Part shown: piece after piece, positions 16,706-25,069 of the stretch
How the letters are laid out: each line of letters opens with the position of its first letter
Position numbering within the stretch: position 1 is the first letter of the stretch
Assembly: GCA_016926755.1 (NCBI GenBank)
Contig: JAFGNZ010000242.1
Coordinates: 1-40,331 of the forward strand
Source of the DNA: Myxococcaceae bacterium
Lineage (GTDB): Bacteria; Myxococcota; Myxococcia; Myxococcales; Myxococcaceae
Direction of reading: 5' to 3'
DNA: 40,331 bases
Position numbers and translations under genes: made by a program
The notes under the pieces: model-generated
Databases searched by the model: none
Told to the model about the DNA's origin: nothing
What the model saw: the letters and a program-made list of their open reading frames with translations, nothing else

Positions 16706-17428
16706 GTGGACACCTTGTTCAGCGCCGCGCGCCGGGCCGTGTTCCGTCTGGCCGAGTCGGGAGCCTCCCTCTCGGCGCGGTACCACCGCGCCCGACTGTT
16801 GGGTTCTGAACACATCGATTCCCACGGCCCCCTCCTGCTGGTGGGTAACCACGGCGTGTGGGGCTACGAGACGCCGGCCTTCTTCCACCTGGTGCACCAG
16901 GCCACTGGCCGCTACCCGCTGGGGCTGGCCGAGCGCGGCTTCTTCCGCATCCCGCTGATCCGCACGGTGCTCCCCTGGCTGGGCGGCGTCGAGGGCACGC
17001 ATGACAACGCCCTGTCCGCGCTGCACGAGGGCCACCTCGTGGTGTGCTACCCCGGGGGCGCGAGAGAGACCTTCAAGCGGCCTCAGGGGCGCTACATGCT
17101 GCGCTGGGAAGGCGCGCTGGGCTTCGTGCGGCTGGCGGCGCGGGCCGGCGTGCCCATCGTCCCCTTCGCGGGCTTCGGCGTGGACGACACCTTCCTCTAC
17201 CCGCCGGGCGAGGAGCGGCTGTGCGTGCGGCTCTCCGAGAAGGAGAAGTACCGCCTGCCGCTGGTGCTGGGGCTGGGGCCGCTGCCGCTGCCGGTGCGCC
17301 TCACCTTCGCCGTGGGCGAGCCGCACGAGCCGCCCCCCGCGAACGCGTCCGAGTCCCGCCTGAAGGCCTTCCAAGAGCATGTCGCCGCCAGCGTGCGGCA
17401 GCTCTTGCTGCGGGCGTGCCATGCTTGA
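16706..17428 (+). CDS. Lysophospholipid/diacylglycerol-type acyltransferase
   Basis: About 240 residues from GTG 16706 (VDTLFSAARRAVFRL); TTG 16715 is an alternative and no clear ribosome site decides. The PlsC/DGAT2-like fold shows motif I as LLVGNHGVWGYETPAF, motif II around GLAERGFFRIPLIRTVL, motif III as HLVVCYPGGARETFK, and RAGVPIVPFAGFGVDD. Motif I is NHG-x4-E rather than the classical NH-x4-D, as in the TMEM68 / plant phytyl-ester-synthase branch. The enzyme should transfer a fatty acyl group from acyl-CoA or ACP to a lipid alcohol at the membrane. The alpha/beta hydrolase gene overlaps its end by 8 bases. Confidence 0.87.
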   Translation: MDTLFSAARRAVFRLAESGASLSARYHRARLLGSEHIDSHGPLLLVGNHGVWGYETPAFFHLVHQATGRYPLGLAERGFFRIPLIRTVLPWLGGVEGTHDNALSALHEGHLVVCYPGGARETFKRPQGRYMLRWEGALGFVRLAARAGVPIVPFAGFGVDDTFLYPPGEERLCVRLSEKEKYRLPLVLGLGPLPLPVRLTFAVGEPHEPPPANASESRLKAFQEHVAASVRQLLLRACHA

Positions 17429-18281
17429 GAACGTGACCGCGCCCGCGCACCGGCTCGTGCCTGACGCGGGGGAGATCCAGTACGGCTACGAGCTGCCGCT
17501 CGAGGAGCGCATGGTGCGCGGCGCGCCGGTGCGCCTCTTCACCTTCCCCAGGGCCTGCCAGGACATGGCGCGCACCGTGGTGTGCCTGCCGGGGCTGGGG
17601 GCCTCCGGGCGTTCCTTCGCGCCGATGGCGCCGCTGGCCTCGCACCTGCGGCTGCAGCTGTGGACGCCGCCGCTGCGCACGCCCATGACACACACGCCGC
17701 TGCGGTGGAACGTGGAGGCGCTGGCGCACCCGTCCGCGGGGCTGCCCGAGCGCTTCGCGCTGCTGGGCTCGTCCTTCGGCAGCCTCGTGGCCCTGGCCCT
17801 CTCGCTGGCGCGCCCGGAGCGCGTGCGGGCGCTGGTGCTGGTGTCGCCGGTGGCCAGCGTGCACCGGGTGCGGCGCCTGGCGCTGAGCCTCTCCACGCTG
17901 GTGCGGATGCCCAAGCCCTTCGCCTACCTCTTCGCGCCCGCGGTGGCGCGCGCGCTCGGCGGCGCGAAGCTGCCTCCCGAGGGCCGCTCGGAGATCGTCC
18001 GCGAGGCCCGCCGGCTCTCCCCGCTGGAGCTGCTGCGCCGCCTGAGGGACGTGCTGGACGCGGACTACCTGGAGGGGCTGGAGCGGCTGCGCGTGCCCAC
18101 GCTGGTGGTGCATGGCGCGCGGGACCACCTGGTGCCGCTGCGCTACGCGCGAGACGTGGCCCGCCGCATCCCCGGCGCCCGGCTGGAGGTGCTCCGCGAG
18201 GCCAGCCACCTGCCGTACATGAGCCACTCGCAGGCCTTCAACGCCTTCGTCGGAGACTTCCTGCTGCAGCACCTCTCTTGA
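17421..18281 (+). CDS. Alpha/beta hydrolase (esterase/lipase-like)
   Basis: 286 residues from ATG 17421, which lies inside the last codons of the acyltransferase gene (8-base overlap, so translationally coupled). Fold hallmarks are the oxyanion region VVCLPGLGASGRSF, the nucleophile elbow GSSFG (S118), the acid in VVHGARDHLVPL and the histidine in LREASHLPYMSH. A soluble serine hydrolase acting on an ester or acyl substrate is expected. The pairing with an NHG-type acyltransferase parallels plant phytyl ester synthases, where both domains are fused in one chain. The substrate is unknown. Confidence 0.92.
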   Translation: MLENVTAPAHRLVPDAGEIQYGYELPLEERMVRGAPVRLFTFPRACQDMARTVVCLPGLGASGRSFAPMAPLASHLRLQLWTPPLRTPMTHTPLRWNVEALAHPSAGLPERFALLGSSFGSLVALALSLARPERVRALVLVSPVASVHRVRRLALSLSTLVRMPKPFAYLFAPAVARALGGAKLPPEGRSEIVREARRLSPLELLRRLRDVLDADYLEGLERLRVPTLVVHGARDHLVPLRYARDVARRIPGARLEVLREASHLPYMSHSQAFNAFVGDFLLQHLS

Positions 18282-18308
18282 GCCCCTGACACGTCTGCTC
18301 CCACACCC

Positions 18309-19244
<936 letters not shown>

Positions 19245-19304
19245 CTTGCGAGCGGCGCCCCGCGCCCTCCACCTTGTCTTGGATACCTCGCGCGGAGGAC
19301 TCCC

Positions 19305-19640
19305 ATGTGGGCTCGCTGGCTGACCGTCATCCTGGGCGCCTGGCTCTTCGTCGCTCCGCTCGTCCTCGACTACGCCGACCGGGCCGCTCGCTTCAATGAA
19401 GCCATCGTCGGCCTGGCCGTCGCCATCGTGGCGCTGCTCTCCGCGTCCTTCCCCGCCCTCCGGTTCGTCAACGTCGCGCTCGGTGGGTGGCTCCTCCTGG
19501 CCCCGCTCCTGCTCGGCTACGGAGACACCACGCTGCCCACCGCGAATGACATCATCTTCGGCGTCCTCATCATCTGCGCCTCGCTGGCCTCCCCGGAGCA
19601 ACCCGCCGTCCGCGGGCCCCGCCGCACCGCTCCAGCGTGA
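19305..19640 (+). CDS. SPW-repeat-type small integral membrane protein
   Basis: 111 residues starting at ATG 19305 with GGAGGA upstream. There are three to four membrane segments: WLTVILGAWLFVAPLVL, IVGLAVAIVALLSASF, VNVALGGWLLLAPLLLGY and IIFGVLIICASLA. The repeated pattern (W)-x2-(V/L)-x-LGxWLxxAPLxLxY at both the first and third segments matches the SPW repeat, where Trp-rich helices pair in the membrane. The function of this family is unknown. It is 60 bases downstream of the proline dehydrogenase gene. Confidence 0.75.
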   Translation: MWARWLTVILGAWLFVAPLVLDYADRAARFNEAIVGLAVAIVALLSASFPALRFVNVALGGWLLLAPLLLGYGDTTLPTANDIIFGVLIICASLASPEQPAVRGPRRTAPA

Positions 19641-19695
19641 GGCAGCGCTCCGCCTGGCCGTCCACGCATCGTCGTGGCGAACCCTTCCTCCCCCG

Positions 19696-19712
19696 CCCTC
19701 CCGGCTGGAGGG
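19696..19712 (+). terminator. GC-rich hairpin after the SPW gene
   Basis: The core is CCCTCC, loop CGGCT, GGAGGG; C-runs and G-runs on either side can extend the stem. It sits 55 bases beyond the stop at 19640 and 55 bases before the next start. No T-tract follows, so it may be a factor-dependent end or one of the GC-rich intergenic hairpins common in such genomes. Confidence 0.4.
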
Positions 19713-19767
19713 GGAGGGGGCCCGGGGCGTAGCCACCTCTGGCGCCGAGGCTCGCTAGCTTTCTGCC

Positions 19768-21564
19768 ATGGCGCTGCCTCTCGAAGCCTATGCCCTGATC
19801 GGCGACACCTACAGCGCGGCCCTCGTGGGGAAGGATGGCTCCATCGACTGGCTGTGCTGGCCCCGGTTCGACTCGGATGCCTGCTTCGCCGCCCTCCTGG
19901 GAGACGAGCGCCATGGCCGCTGGCGCATCGCCCCCACCGTCCCCATCCTCTCCGTCCGCCGCCGCTACGTGCCCGGCACCCTCGTGCTCGAGACGGACTT
20001 CGAGACGGCCGAAGGCACCGTGCGCCTCATCGACTTCATGCCCCCGCGCGACGCCACGCCGGACATCGTCCGCATCGTCCGGGGCATGAGGGGCCGCGTC
20101 CCCATCCACATGGAGGCCTCGCTGCGCTTCGGCTACGGCGACCGCACCCCGTGGATGCGCTCCACCTTCTGCTGCGTCTCCTCCCGGGCCGGGCCGGACG
20201 CCACCCTGCTGCGCACCCGCATGCCCATGCGCGTCGAGGAGGGCTGCGTCTACTCCGACTTCACCGTGGCCGAGCATGAGCAGATCCCCATCGTCCTCAC
20301 CTGGTTCCGCTCCCACGAGCGACAGCCCCGCTCCATCGAGGCCTTCACCGCGATGGAGGAGACGTACGCCTGGTGGCGGGAGTGGAGCGGGCGCTGCAAG
20401 TACGAGGGCCCCTGGCGCGAGCAGGTGCTCCGCTCGCTCATCACGCTCAAGGCCCTCACCTACTCGCCCACGGGCGGCATCATCGCCGCGCCCACCACCT
20501 CGCTGCCCGAGCACCTCGGCGGCGTGCGCAACTGGGACTACCGCTACTGCTGGCTGCGGGACGCCACCCTGGTGCTGCTCGCGCTGCTGGACGCCGGCTA
20601 CACCGGGGAGGCCCTCGCCTGGCGCGACTGGCTGCTGCGCGCCGTGGCCGGGGAGCCCCACGAGCTTCAGATCATGTACGGGGTAGGTGGAGAGCGCCGC
20701 CTCGTGGAGATCGAGCTCCCGTGGCTGCCCGGCTATGCGGGCTCGCGCCCGGTCCGCATCGGCAACGGGGCGGTGGCCCAGCTCCAGCTCGACGTCTTCG
20801 GCGAGGTGATGGACTGCCTCCACCAGGCTCGCCACGCTGGCGTGCCTTCGCCTTCGGACGGCGAGGTGTGGGATCTACAGCGCCACCTGCTGCACTTCAT
20901 CGAGTCCTCCTGGGAGCAGCCGGACGAGGGGCTCTGGGAGGTGCGCGGTGGGCGGCGGCACTTCACCCACTCGAAGATCATGGCGTGGGTGGCGGTGGAC
21001 CGGGCGGTGAAGAGCGCCGAGCACTACGGGCTGGAGGGCCCGCTGGAGCAGTGGCGAGCGCTGCGCGATCGCATCCACGCGCAGGTGTGCGCGCGGGGCT
21101 TCGACTCGCGGCGCAACGCCTTCGTGCAGGCGTATGGCGCTCGGGAGCTGGACGCGAGCCTGTTGATGATCCCACAGGTGGGCTTCCTCCCGGCGGAGGA
21201 TCCGCGCGTGCGCGGCACGGTGGAGGCGATCCAGCGCGAGCTGTGCCACGACGGCCTGGTGCACCGCTATGACACGCGCCGGACGAAGGACGGGCTGCCC
21301 CCGGGCGAGGGCGCCTTCCTGGCGTGCTCCTTCTGGCTGGTGGACAACCTGGTGCTGCAGGGCCGCGCGGAGGAGGCGCGCGAGCTCTTCGAGCGGCTGT
21401 TGGGGCTGTGCAACGACGTGGGGCTGCTGGCGGAGCAGTACGACGTGCAGCGGCGGCAGCTGGTGGGGAACTTCCCCCAGGCCTTCAGCCACCTGGCGCT
21501 CATCACCACCGCGCAGAACCTCTCGCGCAAGGAGAGCCCTGTCTACCAGCGCCCGCGTGAGTGA
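19768..21564 (+). CDS. Glycoside hydrolase family 15 protein (trehalase/glucoamylase-like)
   Basis: 598 residues, typical for bacterial GH15. The N-terminal beta-sandwich domain starts ALIGDTYSAALVGKDGSIDW and includes VLETDFETAEGTVRLIDFMP. The catalytic (alpha/alpha)6 barrel includes LPEHLGGVRNWDYRYCWLRD, the acidic DEGLWEVRGG segment (proposed general acid region) and GLPPGEGAFLACSFWLVD (proposed general base region). It should hydrolyse alpha-glucosidic bonds, trehalose or malto-oligosaccharides, in the cytoplasm since no signal peptide is seen. ATG 19768 lacks an obvious ribosome site, but the N-terminus is conserved. Confidence 0.94.
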   Translation: MALPLEAYALIGDTYSAALVGKDGSIDWLCWPRFDSDACFAALLGDERHGRWRIAPTVPILSVRRRYVPGTLVLETDFETAEGTVRLIDFMPPRDATPDIVRIVRGMRGRVPIHMEASLRFGYGDRTPWMRSTFCCVSSRAGPDATLLRTRMPMRVEEGCVYSDFTVAEHEQIPIVLTWFRSHERQPRSIEAFTAMEETYAWWREWSGRCKYEGPWREQVLRSLITLKALTYSPTGGIIAAPTTSLPEHLGGVRNWDYRYCWLRDATLVLLALLDAGYTGEALAWRDWLLRAVAGEPHELQIMYGVGGERRLVEIELPWLPGYAGSRPVRIGNGAVAQLQLDVFGEVMDCLHQARHAGVPSPSDGEVWDLQRHLLHFIESSWEQPDEGLWEVRGGRRHFTHSKIMAWVAVDRAVKSAEHYGLEGPLEQWRALRDRIHAQVCARGFDSRRNAFVQAYGARELDASLLMIPQVGFLPAEDPRVRGTVEAIQRELCHDGLVHRYDTRRTKDGLPPGEGAFLACSFWLVDNLVLQGRAEEARELFERLLGLCNDVGLLAEQYDVQRRQLVGNFPQAFSHLALITTAQNLSRKESPVYQRPRE

Positions 21565-21600
21565 CCCATCGCCCCTTCGGGAGTAGGCTGCGGCGCCCCC

Positions 21601-22245
21601 ATGCTCGACGACTGGATGGAGCTGCTGAACACGGATCCTCCCGCCTACCGCGCGCGCGTTCTGCAATTCGCACGCGCGGACTGGCACGCCCTGCGCGAGC
21701 ACCGCCTGGCCCTCTCCGAGGAGCAGTTCCTCCAGCACCTGGAGGCCCTCTTCCCTCCCGATGAGTCCGGCCCGGGTGACCGCTTCGAGCTGAGCTGGTG
21801 GTGGCCGGGCGACCGCCCCCACTACACCCTCCACCTGCGCGGCCAGGATGGGATGCGCCACCCCCAGGCGGTGGACCATGTCGGCGCGCTGTACGAGCGC
21901 ACCGCGCTCGCCTGGGTGCGCCACAAGACGTACGAGCGGCGCATGGACCCGTGGGGCATGCACATCGGCGCGCCCCCGCCGTACCGCCCCCCGCACGAGT
22001 TCCTCGCGGCCTGCCTCGCCGAGTTCCCCGGAGCCCGCCTCGTCTCCCTGGAGCTGGAGCACCAGGAGGGCTACGTGGATCCGCCCAACGCCGTCGTGGA
22101 GCCCAGCGTCCACGTGGACGCGAGCCTGTCCACCTCCGACGGCGGTATCGTCATGGTGCACCTGGGCACCTGGCCCGAGGAGGAGCACGAGCGGCTCGCC
22201 GAGTGGGCGCGCGAGCTGCTCGGCCACGCGCCTCGGAGGAGGTGA
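21601..22245 (+). CDS. Conserved-looking hypothetical protein
   Basis: 214 residues, not recognised. It is soluble and rich in Trp, His and Pro, e.g. FELSWWWPGDRPHYTLHLRG and DPWGMHIGAPPPYRPPHEF, with alternating strands in the middle and the C-terminal helix EEEHERLAEWARELLG. There is no signal peptide or cysteine cluster. It starts 36 bases after the GH15 gene and may share its transcript, and it ends 33 bases before the convergent P450 gene. Codon use matches its neighbours, so it is a real gene; function unknown. Confidence 0.7.
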   Translation: MLDDWMELLNTDPPAYRARVLQFARADWHALREHRLALSEEQFLQHLEALFPPDESGPGDRFELSWWWPGDRPHYTLHLRGQDGMRHPQAVDHVGALYERTALAWVRHKTYERRMDPWGMHIGAPPPYRPPHEFLAACLAEFPGARLVSLELEHQEGYVDPPNAVVEPSVHVDASLSTSDGGIVMVHLGTWPEEEHERLAEWARELLGHAPRRR

Positions 22246-22288
22246 GCTCCAGCCCCCCGAGGCGGCCTCCCGCGCGGATCAGCTCACC
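22241..22288. terminator. Bidirectional hairpin spanning both stop codons of a convergent pair
   Basis: Arms GGTGAGCT (22241-22248) and AGCTCACC (22281-22288) are perfect, with an inner hairpin GAGG-CGG-CCTC at 22259-22269. The outer arms contain the plus-strand stop TGA (22243-22245) and part of the minus-strand stop (22279-22281). A terminator for both genes is likely, though without T-runs. Confidence 0.5.
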
Positions 22289-23544
22289 GGCCACTGCGCG
22301 TGGAGGTGGCGGATGACGCGCATGGTGATCAGGTTCTGGTGGTAGCCGTAGTCCTGCCCCGGGACGAGGCGCAGCTCGGGGATGCGCTCCAGCAAAAGCT
22401 CCAGCGCGACGCGCAGCTCCATCCGGGCCAGCGTGGCGCCCATGCAGAAGTGGATGCCCCGCCCGAAGGTGAGGTGCTGCGGGTTCTCGCGGCTCAGGTC
22501 GAAGCGCTCGGGGGCCTCGTGATGCGCCTCGTCGTGGTTGGCGGAGCTGAAGAGCACCAACAGGGTCGCCCCCTTGGGGATGCACATCCCCCCGAGCTCC
22601 ACCTCCTGGGTCGTCGTCCGGATCAACCCCGCCGCCACGCCCTCGTACCGCATGCACTCCTCGATGGCCTTGGGGATGAGCGTCCGGTCCTCGCGCAGCA
22701 GCTCCCAGCGCTCCGGCTGCTCCAGCAGGTTCTTGAGCATGAGGCTCAGCTGGGCCGTCGTGGACTCGTGCCCCGCCGCCATCAGCGAGCCGCCCACCAG
22801 CGAGACGAGCTCCGGCGTCTTCAGCACGTCCCCGTCGAACTGCGCGTGCACCAGCTCGCTGGTCAGGTCCTCCCGAGGCTCGCGCCGCCGCTGCTCGATG
22901 AGCTTGGTGCAGTAGGCCCGGCTCTCCACCACGCCGCGCGCCATGGCCACCTGCGCCTCGGCGGGCGCCTTCCCGAAGATGAGCCCGAACAGATCCGCGG
23001 TCCACTGCTTCACCTGCGCCATGTCCTCCATGGGTATGCCCAGCATCGCGAGGATGACCTGCGCCGGGAGGGGATAGGCGAACTGCTCCACGAGATCCGC
23101 CTTGCCCTGGTGGATGAAGGCGTCGATCAGCGCGTTGGCGAACCGCCGGATGCGCGGCTCCTGCTCGGCCACCCGCGCGGGCAGGAAGCCTTGCTGGAGG
23201 AAGCGCCTCAGCCGCGTGTGCACGGGGGGATCCGTGTTGAGCGGGCTGTCATGGATGATCGGCCCCGGCCCGAGGATGGCCCGCGCCTCGGCCACCAGGT
23301 TGTCTCCCGAGGCGATGGCGCCGGCCGAGGAGAAGACGGCGGGGTTGTTCAGCACGGCGTTGATGTCGTCCAGGCGGCTGATCATCCACATGTTCAGCTC
23401 GGGGCTGAAGGTGACCGGCTCCTCCTTCCGCAGCCGCGCGAAGAAGGGGTAGGGGTTCTGCAGGTGGGGGCCTGCGAAGTGGCGGTACTCGTTGCCCAGC
23501 GGGCAGCGCGGAGCTGGAGCGGGGACCTTGGCTTCTGATGGCAT
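22279..23544 (-). CDS. Cytochrome P450
   Basis: 421 residues, soluble bacterial type. Motifs are the I-helix oxygen-binding [14 protein letters not shown] (257-262 AGHEST), the K-helix ExxR (E296-R299), and the haem loop [18 protein letters not shown] with thiolate ligand C367. The C-helix region [18 protein letters not shown] is also typical. It hydroxylates or epoxidises an unknown substrate using external ferredoxin and reductase; neither partner is adjacent. ATG 23544 is chosen over ATG 23550 because AAAGG lies at the right distance only for the former. No biosynthetic cluster surrounds it. Confidence 0.95.
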   Translation of the reverse strand: MPSEAKVPAPAPRCPLGNEYRHFAGPHLQNPYPFFARLRKEEPVTFSPELNMWMISRLDDINAVLNNPAVFSSAGAIASGDNLVAEARAILGPGPIIHDSPLNTDPPVHTRLRRFLQQGFLPARVAEQEPRIRRFANALIDAFIHQGKADLVEQFAYPLPAQVILAMLGIPMEDMAQVKQWTADLFGLIFGKAPAEAQVAMARGVVESRAYCTKLIEQRRREPREDLTSELVHAQFDGDVLKTPELVSLVGGSLMAAGHESTTAQLSLMLKNLLEQPERWELLREDRTLIPKAIEECMRYEGVAAGLIRTTTQEVELGGMCIPKGATLLVLFSSANHDEAHHEAPERFDLSRENPQHLTFGRGIHFCMGATLARMELRVALELLLERIPELRLVPGQDYGYHQNLITMRVIRHLHAQWPVS

Positions 23545-23842
23545 GGCCATCCTTTGGATGAGGGGGGCCACATCAGGCTGCCACCAGCCCCAGGTCGCTG
23601 CCAAGTTGCGCGACACGCCTCCCTGCCAGCTCAGCCCATGGGCCACTCCACCCGCGGGTGATGAAGGGTCCGGAGGCTCAGTGTTTCCTGTTGATACACA
23701 TAATCCTGGCCTGCGCCCCCCCGCCCTCCCGCTCGCGCTCCGGCCAGGCGGCCAGGCTGACCGGGCGCGTCACCGGGCGCCATGCCCCCGCGCCGCTTAA
23801 TCATTGGGGCTTAGCAGCCCGCGCCGGCGGGAGGAGGAGGGC

Positions 23843-24925
23843 ATGAGTCTCGAATATCCAGGGCGTTGGTGGCACGCGCTCGAGGACGGGCGCATCCAGT
23901 GTGACTTGTGTCCGCGCGACTGCAAGCTGAACGAGGGCCAGCGCGGCTTCTGCTTCGTGCGCCAGCGCTCGGGTGATCAGCTGGTCCTCACCACCTACGG
24001 GCGCTCCTCCGGGTTCTGTGTGGACCCCATCGAGAAGAAGCCGCTCAACCACTTCTACCCGGGCAGCAGCGTGCTGTCCTTCGGGACGGCGGGGTGCAAC
24101 CTGGGCTGCCGCTTCTGCCAGAACTGGGACATCTCCAAGTCTCGCGAGTTCGATCGGCTGATGGATCAGGCCACGCCCCAGGCCATCGCCGAGCAGGCTC
24201 AGCGCCTGGGCTGCAAGAGCGTGGCGTTCACCTACAATGATCCGGTCATCTTCGCCGAGTACGCCATGGACGTGGCGGACGCGTGCCACGCGCGGGGCAT
24301 CCAGACGGTGGCGGTGACGGCGGGGTACATGCACGCCGCGCCGCGCCGCGACTTCTACGCGAAGATGGACGCGGCCAACGTGGACCTGAAGGCCTTCACC
24401 GAGGACTTCTACCACCGCATCACCTTCGCCAGGCTGCAGCCGGTGCTGGAGACGCTGGAGTACCTCAAGCACGAGACGGGCGTGTGGTTCGAGCTCACCA
24501 CGCTGCTCATCCCCGGGCACAACGACTCGGAGGCGGAGCTGACGAAGCTCTCCGAGTGGGTGCACGAGAAGCTGGGCCCGGACGTGCCGATTCACTTCTC
24601 CGGCTTCCACCCGGACTTCAAGATGATGGACGTGCCCGCCACGCCCCCCGAGACGCTGCGGCGGGCGCGGCAGATCGCCCGGCGCGTGGGCCTGCGCCAC
24701 GTGTACACGGGCAACGTGCACGACGTGGAGGGGGACACCACCCTCTGCGGCGCGTGCGGGGCCTCGCTCATCGTCCGCGACTGGTACCAGCTGCTCGAGT
24801 ACCGGGTGAGCGCGGACGGGAGCTGCCCGGACTGCGGCGCGCGGGTGCCAGGCCGCTTCGACACCGCGCCGGGCACCTTCGGCCGCCGGCGCATCCCCGT
24901 GCGCATCGCCGCCGCGGGCGCCTGA
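23843..24925 (+). CDS. amrS: AmmeMemoRadiSam-type radical SAM enzyme
   Basis: 360 residues from ATG 23843, which follows GGAGGAGGAGG. The N-terminal Cys-rich part (CDLCPRDCKLNEGQRGFC) resembles pyruvate-formate-lyase-activating enzyme relatives. The radical SAM cluster motif is GTAGCNLGCRFCQNWDISK (C85, C89, C92), followed by AFTYNDPVIFAEYA, NVDLKAFTEDFYHRI and FELTTLLIPGHNDSEAEL. Near the end two CxxC pairs (CGACG, CPDCG) may bind zinc. Family members usually occur with Memo and AMMECR1 domains as a three-part system; here those partners are absent nearby. The substrate is unknown. Confidence 0.92.
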   Translation: MSLEYPGRWWHALEDGRIQCDLCPRDCKLNEGQRGFCFVRQRSGDQLVLTTYGRSSGFCVDPIEKKPLNHFYPGSSVLSFGTAGCNLGCRFCQNWDISKSREFDRLMDQATPQAIAEQAQRLGCKSVAFTYNDPVIFAEYAMDVADACHARGIQTVAVTAGYMHAAPRRDFYAKMDAANVDLKAFTEDFYHRITFARLQPVLETLEYLKHETGVWFELTTLLIPGHNDSEAELTKLSEWVHEKLGPDVPIHFSGFHPDFKMMDVPATPPETLRRARQIARRVGLRHVYTGNVHDVEGDTTLCGACGASLIVRDWYQLLEYRVSADGSCPDCGARVPGRFDTAPGTFGRRRIPVRIAAAGA

Positions 24926-24938
24926 GTCCCTTCGGCCC

Positions 24939-24958
24939 GGGAGGGCCTGGCCCCTCCC
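24939..24958 (+). terminator. Hairpin after amrS
   Basis: GGGAGGG (24939-24945), loop CCTGGC, CCCTCCC (24952-24958) begins 14 bases after the amrS stop codon. The stem is strong but the following sequence (ACTTGCTCC) has no T-run, so intrinsic termination is uncertain. Confidence 0.4.
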
Positions 24959-25069
24959 ACTTGCTCCTACCGCAAATGTAGAATAGTTCAGGTTTTGCCC
25001 TGTGTCCCCGAACAGGGCGGCCTGCGTCGCGCTCACCCTCTCCGCGAAGCACCTGTCGGAGCAGCCTTC

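Noticed and set aside
22279-24925. Natural-product cluster around the P450 and radical SAM enzyme
   Set aside because: No synthase, precursor peptide, transporter or ferredoxin gene is present, and the two genes diverge.
24979-24984. TAGAAT as -10 of the first kinase gene
   Set aside because: No -35 element lies at 16-18 bases and it is not an extended -10; not supported.
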